This document shows, piece by piece, positions 1 to 12,261 of a stretch of DNA of 64,000 nucleotides (position 1 is its first letter; every line of letters begins with the position of its first letter). A model generated the notes under the pieces. It was given only the letters and a program-made list of their open reading frames with translations, did not search any database and was not told the DNA's origin. Origin of the DNA: Hibiscus mutabilis (lineage: Eukaryota; Streptophyta; Magnoliopsida; Malvales; Malvaceae); NCBI GenBank assembly GCA_019671005.1, contig CM033744.1, positions 14,872,128-14,936,127 of the forward strand, in the 5' to 3' direction. Position numbers and translations under genes: made by a program.

Positions 1-402
1 TAGATAGCCAAAAAAGGTAGGAAAAAAAGAGAGAGAAAAGAGAAAAAAAGTGGAAAAGAAAGAAAAAAGGGAAAAAGAAAGAAGAAAAAAGAAAAAAGAG
101 AAAAAAAAAAGAAAAAAGAAGAGAGGAAAAGGGAAAATGAGAGAAATAATGAACTATTGAATAAATAAGTCTCGGAGCACTCTGATAGAGCTGTGGGGGG
201 AGACAAATCTATTAAGGAGCTATGCTTCACCTGTCCAATACACTAGCGTCTGAGATTTATCTTTGAAGACATGTGTATAATAATAGCTATTAACAATTAG
301 AAGCATACAAATGCACTTATAGAATTTTATTCTTAGAACAATATTTTTGCACTCTACTAGTTAAACAAGTCCGAAAAGCTTGAACACATTTATGAATAGA
401 AA
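1..402. mobile_element. Left piece of a split Tat/Ogre-like element, with purine-rich tract
   Basis: Positions 1-145 are almost pure A/G (aaaaag and gagaga runs), followed by about 250 bp of non-coding sequence. The complete element at 403-10256 was inserted here with a 5-bp duplication, so this piece was once contiguous with 10262-13054. A purine-rich stretch followed by tandem arrays and a polypurine tract is what lies between integrase and 3' LTR in Tat/Ogre elements. No coding sequence is visible, so the family call is inference. Confidence 0.4.
398..402. repeat. Target-site duplication, left copy (agaaa)
   Basis: The five bases agaaa directly precede the 5' LTR and are repeated exactly after the 3' LTR at 10257-10261. 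A 5-bp duplication is standard for Ty3 integrases and fixes both element ends. Confidence 0.9.
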
Positions 403-2858
403 TGTAACACCTCAATTTTCCCCTAAAATTTAAAACCCTAGCTAATGTAAAATCCCTAATTCGTAACCCTAATAATTGGGGAATCTTGTTTTGGAACTTA
501 TTTTGATTAGAGGATTAAATTGTGAACATTTAGGATTTTGTTGACCAATCTGAAAGGCGGGTTGCTTTAGGGACCCTTATTGGGTAATTTACCCATTTTA
601 TTTAGGTATATACCCTATATTTTCAGCCCTAAGGCTTTTTAGTTCCATTTTCCCCCACTCTAGCAGCCGTTCCTCTCTCCTTCAACCCCTAGTTCTTAAG
701 CTCCCCTCATCTTCTTTACTCTGATCGAGCTTTGGACAAGCTTCAATCTAGGGCCTAGCATCGATCATTCGCCGGTCTGAACCTATTATTTGGCTCCCTT
801 TTTTCATCCTGAGCCGTCGGCTGTATGCTCAAAACCATGGACGAACAGTTCGTACCTTGTTTTGCACCGTCGTTCTTCTCTCAATTTTTTCGTTGATCCA
901 AGCGTGGGCAAACTTCTTTTTTGTGTGTTTGTTTTGCTTTTTTTGTGGAAAAATCTTACTTCGTTTTGTTGGATGTTGGTTGTCAGTCTTCGTGGGTTGC
1001 TATTATTATGCCACGGCTATCTCGGACAAACTTTGTCATCATCACCATCCTTGTCGGAGCAGTCACCGTGAACGACTGGTCAAGGAACCCTAGCTTCAGT
1101 TGGGTTGAGAAGGGTGAATAGGGCTAGGCTGTGTGAGTGTGAAGTGGATTGTATGTTCTGAGCCCAAACCAAGCTTAATGAGAGCCTGGTTCAGTGAGCC
1201 CAATGAAAGAGAGAATGGTCGATTGGGCTGTTCTATAAGAAGCCCGAACTGAAGCAATGACCCGAGTCGGGTTAGACCTAGACCGAAGTAGTGAACCAAA
1301 CTAGATGAGCTGACCGTTAACCCGACCCGTTGACCCGACCTAACCCGTTGACCGACCCGACCCGTGACTGTTGACCTAACCCGTTGACGCGACCCGTTGA
1401 CCGGCTAACGCTAGCGTTCACTTTTTAGCCGACGTTAGCATTGACTTTTTGGTTGACATCAGCATTAACTTTTTGGCTTACTCAGCGTTGCCTTTTTGAT
1501 GACGTCAACGTTTACTTTTTCGACCCAAGTTTTATGTTTTTTGACGTTCTGATTCCAAATCTACTGCCCGTTTTCCCAAATTCAAACCCGAAAGACCATT
1601 TTGCTATCTACATTTAATTATAGTCAGTATGTTAAGAATTATGGATATTGGAATTTGATATGAATATGTTTGTGTTCAGGTGATGTTGACTCAGACCCTG
1701 AGAATCTTCCTCCTCCTCCACCTGTTAGACCTCTTTCTGACAGCCTGCGAGTTCTATACGTGAGTATGGCTTTGTTTAGTGGTTATGTTAGTATGGAATA
1801 GTAGTAGGGTATAATTATGTTTTGTTGACCTCGTAGGTGTTGAATCTATCCGACCAAATATTAGAGCTGAGAGTGGGAGACGTCACTATCGACGTTGAGT
1901 TATTAGCTTCCTAAGGTGTGTTTCTTCATGTGCTATACCATTTCTGTGCTCTATGTTATGCGTGCATGTTGTATATGTGACCGACTAAATGATCTGTGAA
2001 TTATGGTATGTTTGTATGATAGCGTGACATGCATCAGATATCAGAATCAGACTAAAATAATATCGAACATATATCGTATGCACTCGGATAAAATTAATAG
2101 ATCAGATATACACTCGGATTCAGAAAATATAATCGGAACATGTCATATCATTTGGGTTGGGAAATTGTACGGGGAAGTTCAGCGGGTTCACCCTTCGGGA
2201 TGAATTTCACTTCAGATCAGTGGTTCCACCTTCGGGTCGTTCCACTTTGGATGGTGACGATGTAGTTAGAGTGGTTCTTGGGAACCTTACTCTTCAGGCG
2301 GTGTATGGAGATGAGTGCATGACATTACATTTTATGTCTCAGATTGTATGCATATGTATATTGAGATGACTGTTGAACGTTGCTTGTTGTTCAGATTTCT
2401 GTTTTGTGTTTTTATCTGCACTTTAGAGACACACTGAGCTTCATAGCTTACTCCCCTATAGTTTCTCTTTTAGATACTCAGGCTTAGGCGTACGGTACTT
2501 GGAAAGTTTTCGTATCATCAGACTCTATCTTATTTTACAGTATGGTTATTCAGACATATGGTTTTATCTATTATTATTATTTCGGATATTTTGTATTTGG
2601 GACTTGAGACATTTTTATTATTTGATACTTATTGGTTTGTCATTCATTATTTAGATTTCTTTAAAATTTTATAATAACATTTGGAATTTTGCTAAACGAT
2701 TACGTTTTATTTAGTTTGATATAATTTTGTGGTTTCGATCTTTTATAACTAGATTGTAATTGAATTATTAAACCTAATAACATTTCTTGAGGGACAAGCT
2801 TTTCAAACTTAACTTCCAAGATTCACTTAAGAAAGTAGGTCAAATTTAGGAGGTTAAA
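403..2858 (+). repeat. 5' LTR of the 403-10256 element (2456 bp)
   Basis: It starts TGTAACACC and ends AGGTTAAA; the normal terminal CA seems mutated, since the 3' LTR ends GGTTACA. It aligns with 7847-10256 along its whole length. A TATA-like segment (ggtatataccc) lies near 605. A block of short GACCC/TTGACC repeats lies at about 1310-1555. Open frames inside it are unconvincing and shared by the 3' LTR only in part. Confidence 0.92.
1310..1555 (+). repeat. Short-repeat block rich in CCCGTTGACC and TTGACTTTTT units
   Basis: Units such as CCCGTTGACC and GCATTGACTTTTTGG recur in the 5' LTR. The matching block in the 3' LTR is at about 8728-8935. Each unit contains TTGAC, the core of the WRKY-bound W-box, so each LTR holds roughly nine to eleven cores. 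The block lies downstream of the TATA-like site, so a promoter role is only a possibility. Confidence 0.6.
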
Positions 2859-2863
2859 TTTAG

Positions 2864-2875
2864 TGGTATCAGAGC
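2864..2875 (+). other. Primer-binding site, initiator tRNA-Met type
   Basis: TGGTATCAGAGC lies 5 bp after the 5' LTR and is the plant initiator tRNA-Met complement used by most plant Ty3 and many Ty1 elements. It marks the start of minus-strand cDNA synthesis. Confidence 0.92.
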
Positions 2876-3069
2876 CTAGGTTTAACCCTCGGACTGTGTG
2901 GCTCAAATAAATTTTCTAAACCAAAAATGATTTTGCATGCAACGAAATATTTTTGGGGCAAAACGGGAATTTCTAATAAATATAATATTTTTAAGGACTA
3001 TGTTTATTTTGAATAGAAACTCCAAGTACCAAATCTAACTTAGGATTATCTTCTTTGTGGTAGACTACT

Positions 3070-4692
3070 ATGTCACCTCGTATGAGTACTAGATTAGCGA
3101 CCGGACGTGGTCATGGCTGAGGTCGTGGCCGAGGTCGTTCTGCTGCTGTTGAGAGTGATGCTCTGCCTCTTGCGGATCTGTCGCAGAATCAGAATGAGGT
3201 ACACTGTGCTGATGGAGAGGATCAACCTGGGAATCAAACGGGAACTCAAAATACAGCACCTGGTCAGCAGACGCAGAGTGTTGGTGCACATGATTCAGAG
3301 GATAGTGAGACAGTGAGCATGTATTCTGTTACAGTTTAGAGAGAGCTGCTCCGTTACCTCTGCCAGTCTGAAGGCGTAAGGAAACCTATATCTACCGAGT
3401 TCTTAGCTGCTGGGATAACCATGTTTGATGGCAAGTTGGGTACAAACCCGGTTGATGCAGAATATTGGCTGAAGAAACTTCAGGGTTTGTTCGTTGAGAT
3501 GGAATATCCTGCCGGCCGAAAATTGAGAGCTGCTGTATCATTGCTGCAAGGTGAGGCCCAGAACTTGTGGGAGGCAGAGGAAAAAGTTGTTCCAACTAGT
3601 CAGATTTTATGGGAGTTTTTCAGACAGTCATTTTAGGACCGGTATATTAGACCTGAGTATTTGGCAAAATGTCGAGATGACTTTATGAATCTTGAGCAGA
3701 ATGATATAAGCGTTAACGACTATGAGATAGATTTTTTGAGGCTTCTCTAGTATGTTCTGGTGCTGGTTACTACAGAAAAGGAGAAGTGTGACTGGTTTCT
3801 AAGAGGGCTACATTTTTCTATCAAAACTGGGGTTTCTTTACATTAGGATAAGGAGTATAAGAATATCACCCAACGGGCCAGAACTATTGAGTGGATTAAA
3901 GCCATGAAGAAACAACAAGAGTCTAAGGGTAATGACCGGGCTAGAAGGCAGTCGACCGCATCAGTTCAGAACAATCATGGGAATCAGTCGAGGAAGAGGA
4001 CTAGAGAGGAGTATGACCATTAGAGTTACTCCAGGGCAAGACCAGTGACATCTACTGTTCCGACCGCCAGTGTTGGAGGTTCAACTAATTCTCGTGGGGT
4101 GCCACAGTGTTCTTTCTGTAAGAAATGTCATCCAGACGAGTGTAGGAGGTAGTCTGGGGCTTGTTTTTTATGCGGTTCTTTCAAGCATCTTTTTAGAGAT
4201 TGTCCGGTAGCACCTTCATCTACCTATGTTTCGAGCCAGTCTCAGGCATCTGTTTAGACTCCTAGTAGGGGAAGAGGTCATGGTAGATCTGTTGTTTCGG
4301 GTATTGCTGGAAGGGGTAGGCCTACTCAGAGTAAAGGATCAGCTGGTTCAGGTGCGAGACAGCCAGGGTTGGTTTATGCTACCAGGAGGCGGGAGGATCG
4401 AGATGAGCCAGACGTTATTGTTAATACTTTTTCTATCCATTCTATCTCTTATTTTGCACTATTGGATAACGGTTCTACTCATTCTTATGTTGCAAGCTTC
4501 GTATCTAGGGGTCTTGAAATTCCTGTTGAGGATGATGCTAATGCTATTATCATACATAGTCTAGTAGGTAACCCTATTATGGTATCTAGGGTGTATAAAA
4601 ATTATCCTCTTGGGATTCAATGGGAAATTTTTTTGGCTAATCTGATGGAGTTACCTTTTTGGGAGTTCGATCTAATTATCGGCATGGATTAG
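3070..4692 (+). pseudogene. gag and protease region (Ty3), broken by stops
   Basis: From the ATG at 3070 a single frame covers gag and protease but is cut by nine stops: TGA at 3118 and TAG at 3337, 3634, 3748, 3844, 4021, 4150, 4255 and 4690. The gag core starts near 3421 (TMFDGKLGTNPVDAEYWLKK) and continues as a retrotransposon capsid. A zinc-knuckle-like CFLCGSFKHLFRDC lies near 4168-4209. The aspartic protease follows at about 4430-4692 with active-site-like DNGSTHSY and the closing IIGMD. Gag would package the RNA and the protease would cut the polyprotein. The spacing and order are normal for Ty3. No full product is possible. Confidence 0.85.
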
Positions 4693-6240
4693 TTGTCTGC
4701 TCACCAAGTCAATCTTGACTGTGAAAAGAAGAGAACAACTCTAAAAACTCCTAGTGATCAAGAGGTAGTTCTTTTTGGAGAATGTTGGGGCCTCTTATCT
4801 AATGTAATATCAGCTCTTAAAGCCGAGAAGATGATCAAGAAGGGGTCCATTGCCTACCTTGCTTACATTCTTGATTCAAGACAGTCTGACTCTGGGATGG
4901 ATAAGATTTGGGTTTTGAGAGACTTTCCCGATGTATTTTTGGAAGAATTGCCTGGTGTTCCGCTAAAGTGTGATAAGATTGAGTTTGGCATCGAGGTCTA
5001 TTCGGGTTCAGCTTCTGTATCTATGGCACCTTATCGGATGGCACCGAAGGAGCTTAAAGAGTTAAAGGTGCAGCTGCAAGAACTGCTAGACAAAGGATTT
5101 ATCCGACCCAGTGTTTCTCTGTGGGGAGCCCTTATTTTTTGTTAAGAAGAAGGATGGGACACTTCGGCTATGTATCGACTACCGAAAGTTGAATAAGCTA
5201 ACAATTAAGAGCAAGTATCCCCTTCCTCGTATTGATGATCTCATCGATCAGTTCCAGGGAGCTACGGTGTTCTCTAAGATAGACCTGAGATCTGGTTATT
5301 ACCAACTCAAGGTTAAGGATTCTGATGTTTTCAAAATAGCTTTTCGGACACGTTACATTCATTACGAGTTTCTTGTGATGCCCTTTGGGTCGACTAACGC
5401 TCTTGCCGCTTTCATGGATATGATGAATAGAGTGTTTCAACCCTATCTCGACCAGTTTGTTGTGGTATTTATAGACGATATTATGGTTTATTCTAAATCT
5501 AAGGTTGAGCATGAGGAACATCTCCGGATTGTTTTACAAACTCTGAGGGAGAAACAACTTTATTCAAAATTCAGTAAGTGTGAATTCTGGCTCTTAGAGG
5601 TTATGTTTTTGGGGGATATCATTTCTGCTGAGGGTATTCGGGCTGATCTGAAGAAGATTGAGGCTATCAGGAGTTGGAAGCAACCCAGGAATGTTTCTGA
5701 GATTCGACGTTTCTTGGGTTTAGCCGGCTATTATCGGAGGGTTGTTGAGGGTTTCTCGATCATCGCAGCTTCATTGACTAAACTTTTGAGAAAGAATGTT
5801 CCTTTTGCTTGGTCTGAGGCTCAGCAGACTAGTTTTGAGAAGCTTAAGACCGTGTTAACTGAAGCACCGGTCCTAATCCAGCCAGAGCCTAGGAAGGCTT
5901 ACACCGTATACAACGATGCTTCTCACACTGGATTGGGATGTGTCTTGATGCAGGATGGTAAGGTAGTAGCCTATACGTCGCGTTAACTAAAACCGCATGA
6001 GTACAACTACCCTACCCACGACCTAGAGCTTGCTGTCGTAATCTTTGCTCTCAAGATCTGGAAACACTATCTCTATGGAGATAAGTCTTATATCTTCACG
6101 GACCATAAGAGTCTGAAGTATCTCCTCACTCAGAAGGAACTGAACCTGAGACAGCGACGTTGGTTAGAGCGTCTTAAAGACTATGACTATGAAATTGAGT
6201 ATCATCCAAGCAAGGCCAATGTTGTTGCCGACGCCTTGAG
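4693..6240 (+). pseudogene. Reverse transcriptase and RNase H region (Ty3), frameshifted
   Basis: The frame from 4693 gives the protease-RT linker and the RT start (APYRMAPKELKELKVQLQ). Near 5130 the frame shifts and RT continues as FFVKKKDGTLRLCIDYRKLN, through the fingers and palm, to the catalytic FIDDI near 5470. The connection (RRFLGLAGYYRR) leads to RNase H, starting near 5900 (YNDASHTGLGCVL). A TAA at 5984 interrupts it, and it ends with the VADALSR signature at about 6225-6245. These enzymes would copy element RNA into cDNA in the virus-like particle. Catalytic aspartates of RT are still readable, but the frameshift and stop prevent a complete enzyme. Confidence 0.88.
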
Positions 6241-6946
6241 TCGTAATGCCATTTCAGATTTGAGAGCCCTAGTTGCTCGGATGAGTTTGTATGAGGATGG
6301 CAGTCTTTTGGTAGAGCTTCAGGTTATTCCTACGTTGATTTCTGATATTCGAGTTGAGCAGCCTAGTGATCCATTCTTGATGCACCGCATAAGAGAGGTT
6401 GAAGAGGGGACATCTCAAGATTATTCGATTGATCAGGATGGTGTTTTGTGTTTTCGAGGTTGGTATTGTATTTCGAGGAATTCTAGTCTGAAACAAGTTA
6501 TCCTTCGTAAAGCCCATGACAGTCATTGCTCGATGCATCCCGGTGAGTGTTTGACTTGTCAGAAGGTAAAAACAGAGTATCAATCTCTGTCTGGGTTACT
6601 TCGGCACATTGAGACTCCTCAGTGGAACTGGAAACGTGTGACTATGGATTTTGTTAGTGGTCTTCCTTTGACTCCCTTAAAGAAAGACTCTATATGGGTT
6701 ATTGTTGACCGGTTGAGCAAGTCTGCACACTTCATTCCTGTTCAGGTTAACTATTCCTTGAGTAGGTTAGCTAAGCTTTACATCTCAGAGATTGTTAGAT
6801 TTCATGGGGTGCCTTTGTCTATCATTTCTGATCGGGACCCAAGGTTCACAGTGAAGTTCTGGAGGTCGCTTCACACTACTTTGGGTTCTCGGTTGAATTT
6901 TAGCATTGTTTATCATTCGTAGACCGATGGCCAGTCTGAGCTGGTA

Positions 6947-7218
6947 ATCCAGATTTTTGAGGATATGTTGAGAGGTTGTGTTGTGGATTATAGAGGCAGT
7001 TGGGAGGATTTCTTACCGCTTGCAGAGTTCGCTTACAATAATAGCTATCAGGCTAGTATCAAGATGGCACTGTATGAGGCTCATCCAGATTTTTGAGGAT
7101 ATGTTGAGAGGTTGTGTTGTGGATTATAGAGGCAGTTGGGAGGATTTCTTACCGCTTGCAGAGTTCGCTTACAATAATAGCTATCAGGCTAGTATCAAGA
7201 TGGCACTGTATGAGGCTC
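6947..7218 (+). repeat. Perfect 136-bp head-to-tail duplication in integrase
   Basis: Positions 6947-7082 and 7083-7218 are identical by eye. The unit begins atccagattttt and ends gtatgaggctc. Since 136 is not a multiple of three, it also shifts the reading frame. Confidence 0.95.
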
Positions 7219-7830
7219 TATATGGGCGTAAGTGTCATACACCTATTGGCTCGATTGAGCTTAATGAGCACATATTATTGGGACAGTATATTGTTCATGA
7301 GGTTAAGCAGATTGTTAGATTGATTTGGGATCTGCTTAAGGATGCTTTTGACAAATAGAAGTCTTATGCCGATTTGAGACGTCGGGATCTTGAGTTCGAT
7401 CTGGGAGATAAGGTTTTCTTGAAAGTATCTCCGTGGAGGAAGGTACTTCATTTCGGTCAGAAAGGCAAATTGAGTCCTCATTTCATCGGCTCTTACCGTA
7501 TTATTCGTCGGGTTGGACCAGTTGCCTATCAGCTTGAGTTACCACCTGAGCTTAATCGTATTCATGATGTCTTTCATGTCTCTGTGTTGAGACGCTACCA
7601 TGCTGATCTGTCTCATATTATCCCTGCGGAGGAGATTGAGATTCGTCCCGACTTGTGTTTTGAGGAGGAGCTAGTTGAGATTCTTGCACAGGACAATAAA
7701 GTTCTCCGGAAGAAGAGCATAAAAATGGTCAAGGTCTTGTGGCGTAATCGTGGTCACGATGAGGCTGCATGGAAGCCCAAAGCTGTTGTCAAAGCTTAGT
7801 ATCCACATCTCTTTGACCCAGGTAAATTTC

Positions 7831-7846
7831 GAGAGGAGGGGAGAGT
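7831..7846 (+). other. Polypurine tract
   Basis: GAGAGGAGGGGAGAGT sits directly against the 3' LTR and would prime plus-strand DNA synthesis. Confidence 0.9.
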
Positions 7847-10256
7847 TGTAACACCCTAATTTTTCCCTAAAATTTAAAACCCTAGCTAATGTAAAATCCC
7901 TAATTTGTAACCCTAATAATTTGGGAATTTTTTTTTGCAATATATTTTGATTAGAGGATGAAATTGTGAACATTTAGGCTTTTGGTGACGAATCTGAAAG
8001 GCGGGTTTCTTTAGGGACCCTTATTGGGTAATTTACCTATTTTATTTAGGTATATACCCCCTATTTTCAGCCCTAAGGCTTTTCGGTTCCATTTTTCCCC
8101 ACTCTAGCAGCCGTTCCTCTCTCCCTCAACCCCTAGTTCTTAAGCTCCCCTTATCTTCTTTGCTCTGATCGAGCTCCGGCCAAGCTCTGATCTAGGGCCT
8201 AGCGTCGATCATTCGCCGGTCTGAACCTATTATTTGGCTCCCCTTTTCGTCCTGAGCCGTCGGATGTGTGCTCAAAATCGCCAATGAACTAGTTTGTACC
8301 TTGTTTTGTGCCGTCGTTTTTCTCTCGATTTTTTCGTCGATCCAAGCGTGGGTAAGCTTTCTTTTCGTGTGTTTGTTCTGGGTTTTTGGTTGGAAAAATC
8401 TTGCTTCGTTTTGTTGGATGTTGGTTGTCAATCTTCGTGGGTTGTTCTTATTATGCCATGGCCATCTCGGACGAACTTTGTCACAGTGGCCGTCGCCATT
8501 AGGGGGTGTAAACAGTAGCCGCCAAGGGTGTTTCGGGAACCCTAGCTTCAACTGAGTTGAGAAGGGAGAATAGGGTTGGGCTGTGTGAGTGTGAAGTGGG
8601 TTGTATGCTCTGAGCCCAAACCAAGCTTAATGAGAGCCCGATTCAGTGAGCCCAATAAGAGAGAGAATGGCCGAATTGGGCCAGTTTTATGAGAAGCCCA
8701 AAACGAAGCAGTGAACCAAACCGAATGAGTTAACCATTGACCGTTGACCCGACCCGTTGATCTAACCCGACTTGCTAATCGACCTGACCCGTGACCATTG
8801 ACCCGACTCGTGACCCATTGACCAACTCGACCCGTTGACCAGGCTGATGTTAGCGTTGACTTTTTGGCTGATATCAGCATTGACTTTTTGGTTGACGTTA
8901 GCGTTGACTTTTTCAATCCAAGTTGACCTTAGGTTTTTTGACGTTTTGATTCCAAATTCGTTGCCCGTTTTCCCAAATTCAAACCCAAAAGACCATTTTG
9001 CTATCTACATTTAATTATAGCCAGTATTTTGAGAATTATAGATATCAGAATCTGATACGAATATGTTTGTGTTCAGGTGACGTTGACTCAGAGCCTGAGA
9101 ATCTTCCGCCTCCTTCACCTGTTCGACCTCCTTCTGCACAGCCTACGAGTTCTGCATGTGAGTATGGCTTTGTTTAGTGATTATGTTAGTATGGCATAGT
9201 AGTAGGGTATAATTATGTTTTGTTGACCTCGTAGATGTTGACTCTATCCGACCGAATACTAGAGCTAAGTGCGGGAGACGTCACTCTCGACGTTGAGTTA
9301 TTAGCTACCTAATGTGTGTTTCTTCCTATGCTATACCATTTCTGTGCTGTATGTTATGCGTGCATATTGTATATGTTACTAACTGAATGATTTGTGAATT
9401 ATGGTATGTTTGTATGATGGCGTGACATGCATCAGATATTAGAATCGGACTAAAATAATATCAGACATATATCGTATGCACTCGTATTAAATTAATAGAT
9501 CAGATATACACTCAGATTTGGAAAAATATAATCGAAACATGTCATATCATTTGGGTTGGGAATTGTACAGGGAAGTTCAGGAGGTTCACCCTTCGGGCTG
9601 AATTTTGCTTCGGATCAGTGGTTCCACCTTCGGTTCGTTCCACTTCGGATGGTGACAATGTAGTTAGAGTGGTTGTAGGGAACTTACTCTTCGGACGGTG
9701 TATGGAGATGGGTGCATGACATTACATTTTATGTCTCAGATTGTATGCATATATATATTGAGATGACTGTTGAACTATGCTTGTTGTTCGGATTTATGTT
9801 TTGTGTTTTTATCTGCACTTTAGAGACACACTGAGCTTCATAGCTTACTCCCCCTTAGTTCCTCTTTCAGATACTCAGGCTTAGGCGTACGATACTTGGA
9901 GCGTTTTCGTATCATCAGACTCTATCTTATTTTCCAGTATGGTTATTCAGACATATGGTTTTATCTATTATTATTATTTCAGATATTTTGTATTTAGGAC
10001 TTGAGACATTTTTATTATTTGAGACTTATTGGTTTGTCATACATTATTTAGATTTCTTTCGAATTTTATAATAACTTTTAGAATTTTACTAAATGGTTAC
10101 GTTTTATTTAATTTGATATAATTTTGTGGTTTCGATCTTTTATAACTAGATTGTAATTGAATTATTAAACCTAATAACCTTTCTTGAGGGACAAGCTTTT
10201 CAAACTTAACTTCCAAGATTTTACTTAAGAAATTAGGTCAAATTTAGGAGGTTACA
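7847..10256 (+). repeat. 3' LTR of the 403-10256 element (2410 bp)
   Basis: It begins TGTAACACCCTAA and ends GAGGTTACA, matching 403-2858 throughout with scattered substitutions and small indels. The agaaa duplication follows at 10257-10261. Confidence 0.93.
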
Positions 10257-11387
10257 AGAAAGGAATAAAGAGAACGGAGAAGGAGTTGCTTCTGACTAGA
10301 TGATGCAATGCGGTAATCATAGGGTATGAACCGGGAGATCTGGAAAAAAATTCATAACTTCAGATATTGCCATAACATTCACAATATATGCTAATCATGG
10401 GAGGGTTGAGTCTAAAACACTCTTGTACTTGATATACAGGGCATCTTATTTTCTTTTCTTTCTTTATATTAAGACTCTGATTTCTAGGCCTTGTAAGGTA
10501 CCTTTCATTGAAATGTTGATTAGCAAACTATTTTATTTTACAAGCAAAAGATTTACTTTTATTGCTCTAGAGATAAACTTCAAAATGCAAGGCTATAAAT
10601 GTAAATGATTGACCTGACACGGTAAAGATATGGTTGAGTACGAAATGTTTATCTTTGATTGGCAACCTTCTATCACCTATCAGGGATCAGGGTGAGGATC
10701 ATAAGAAGAACACATATATCAAATAGTTCGGGAACTTGAAGAAAGTTTAGGGACTTAAGGCATTTGCTCGCCCTAAATGATGAAAGAGGGCAAATTCTAC
10801 ACGATGAGGCAAGAAACAAAGAGATCAATGGGGCATTGTTGTGCATAAGAGTTCAAATCAAAATTGACAAGAGAGGGTACTGAGCTAAAAGGAATTTGAT
10901 TATAGAAGAAGTCAAAAACTACTCAAGAAGAATAAGAGCTCAACAATGAAATTTTGGGACAAATTTTGTTGGGGCGTGAAGATAGTAAAAGCTTCAGACA
11001 AGTCTCAAGAGGATCGGCCTAAGAAAGATTTGAAAACAAAAATCTAAGAGATAAGGTATTGTTGTAACAGAAGCAGAAAACTCACTGAAGAAGCAAAGAA
11101 GATTAGAGCCCATCCAAGTAACCCTCAACTGTCACAATTCATGCATCATATATAGTTAGGCATCCATAAGATAGGAGCATGCTAACTCATACATTCAAAG
11201 CATTTTTGCATATTTTGGTAAGAATTTACAGAATCAACAAAGAATAAGCAAGATTTCAATCTACAACCTTGAGATTGGAGAAGTAGATCCAGCAAAGGCC
11301 AGCAAAGATTACAATCACATTTTTGTGAAGCAAAGATATCAACCATTTGAAGAAACGGATCTCAGCAAAGATTTTCTAATTGTCTGC

Positions 11388-11835
11388 ATGAGACAGAAAG
11401 TGCAATACAATTCTAAAACCTTCGGGTCATCAGTAAGTCCTTCAGGCATGATGTTAAGTTCTTCGGGCCATCACTTTTGGAGTGTTGAGAACATTTGATT
11501 GATTGTACAAGACAGAAAGTGAAGTGCAATTCTAAAGCTTTTAGGCCATTAGTAAGTCCTTCGGTCAAGATGTTAAGTCTTTCAGGCCATCACCTTCGAG
11601 AGTGATGAGAACATTTATTTTTTTTGCACAAGATAGAAAGTGCATTACAATCCTAAAGCCTTCGGGCATTGATGTTATGTCCTTTAGGCCATAACCTTTG
11701 GGAGTGATGAGAATATTTGATTGTTTGCACAAGACAGAAGTGCATTACAATCCTAAAACCTTAGGGTCATTAGTAAGTCCTTCGGGAATGATGCTAAGTC
11801 CTTCGAGCCATCGCCTTTAGGAGTAATGAGAATTT
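11388..11835 (+). repeat. Tandem array, about four units of 100-121 bp
   Basis: Each unit runs from a cagaaagtgcaatacaatt-like start through CCTTCGGG-containing segments to gagaacatttgattg. Units start near 11388, 11508, 11628 and 11728. The copies are diverged, mostly by single substitutions and small deletions. Confidence 0.85.
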
Positions 11836-12261
11836 TATAGATGTCGTCATGGTGAAGATAAATCAACCCCTACTTAAATGAAGAAAACTCACAGTTTAAT
11901 TGGTTAAAAGTTTTAGCGTCTCATTGAAGCGCTTAAAGTTTTTTTAATGATATACCCAAATTGTACATTTGCTTTACAATTAATGCTAAGAGATTAATGA
12001 TAGATTTTACCCTTGCAGGTCACATACGTTCCAAACATAGAAGAAGATTGATCAATGGAGGAAGAGAAACAAAAGATCTTTTGCGAGCTTCAGATTGAAA
12101 AATCAATACACCTTAGGCAGAAAAAATAGTGACTCTAAAGATCTCAGTTCTTCAAGCTAGAAATTGAAGATATTTCATTTACTTCAAGAGGAATTCTTAT
12201 TAACTGATGATATTTCTTTTTGCAAGTTCAGTTTTTCCTTAGAGGAAGAGGTGAATCAATA

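Larger units (their letters stand above)
6241..7858 (+). pseudogene. Integrase with chromodomain-like tail (Ty3), partly deleted and duplicated
   Basis: The N-terminal HHCC zinc domain is shortened: the histidine part (HSMHPG-like, near 6520-6540) runs directly into the CLTCQKVK part, so about 25 residues usually found between them are absent. The DDE core is visible as MDFVSGLP near 6648, SDRDPRF near 6828 and the DGQSE region near 6930, after a TAG at 6920. A 136-bp tandem duplication (6947-7218) shifts the frame. The distal part (7374-7799) has the usual GPVAYQLELPPELNRIHDVFHVS stretch (only in part conserved) and a chromodomain-like VKVLWRNRGHDEAAWKP. TAGs occur at 7356 and 7797, and the frame reads on to 7858 just inside the LTR. 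Confidence 0.85.
403..10256 (+). mobile_element. Full-length Ty3/gypsy LTR retrotransposon, chromovirus (Tekay/Del)-like, degenerate
   Basis: The element runs from TGTAACACC to GGTTACA and is flanked by the 5-bp duplication agaaa. Order: 5' LTR (403-2858), primer site (2864-2875), gag, protease, RT, RNase H, integrase with a chromodomain-like tail, polypurine tract (7831-7846), 3' LTR (7847-10256). Integrase following RT marks Ty3. Long LTRs, the tRNA-Met primer site and the C-terminal chromodomain-like segment suggest the Tekay/Del lineage, which is inference. It cannot be autonomous: gag-pol has many in-frame stops, a frameshift near 5130 and a 136-bp duplication in integrase. The LTRs look roughly 90 percent alike by eye, so it is not recent. 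Confidence 0.93.

Noticed and set aside
790..1121. Overlapping open frames with hydrophobic stretches in the 5' LTR
   Set aside because: They lie in the LTR, have counterparts only partly open in the 3' LTR (8268-8555), and show no family similarity. Treated as chance.
3089..3316. Frames on both strands over the start of gag
   Set aside because: The gag frame from 3070 explains the sequence; the others are shadows.
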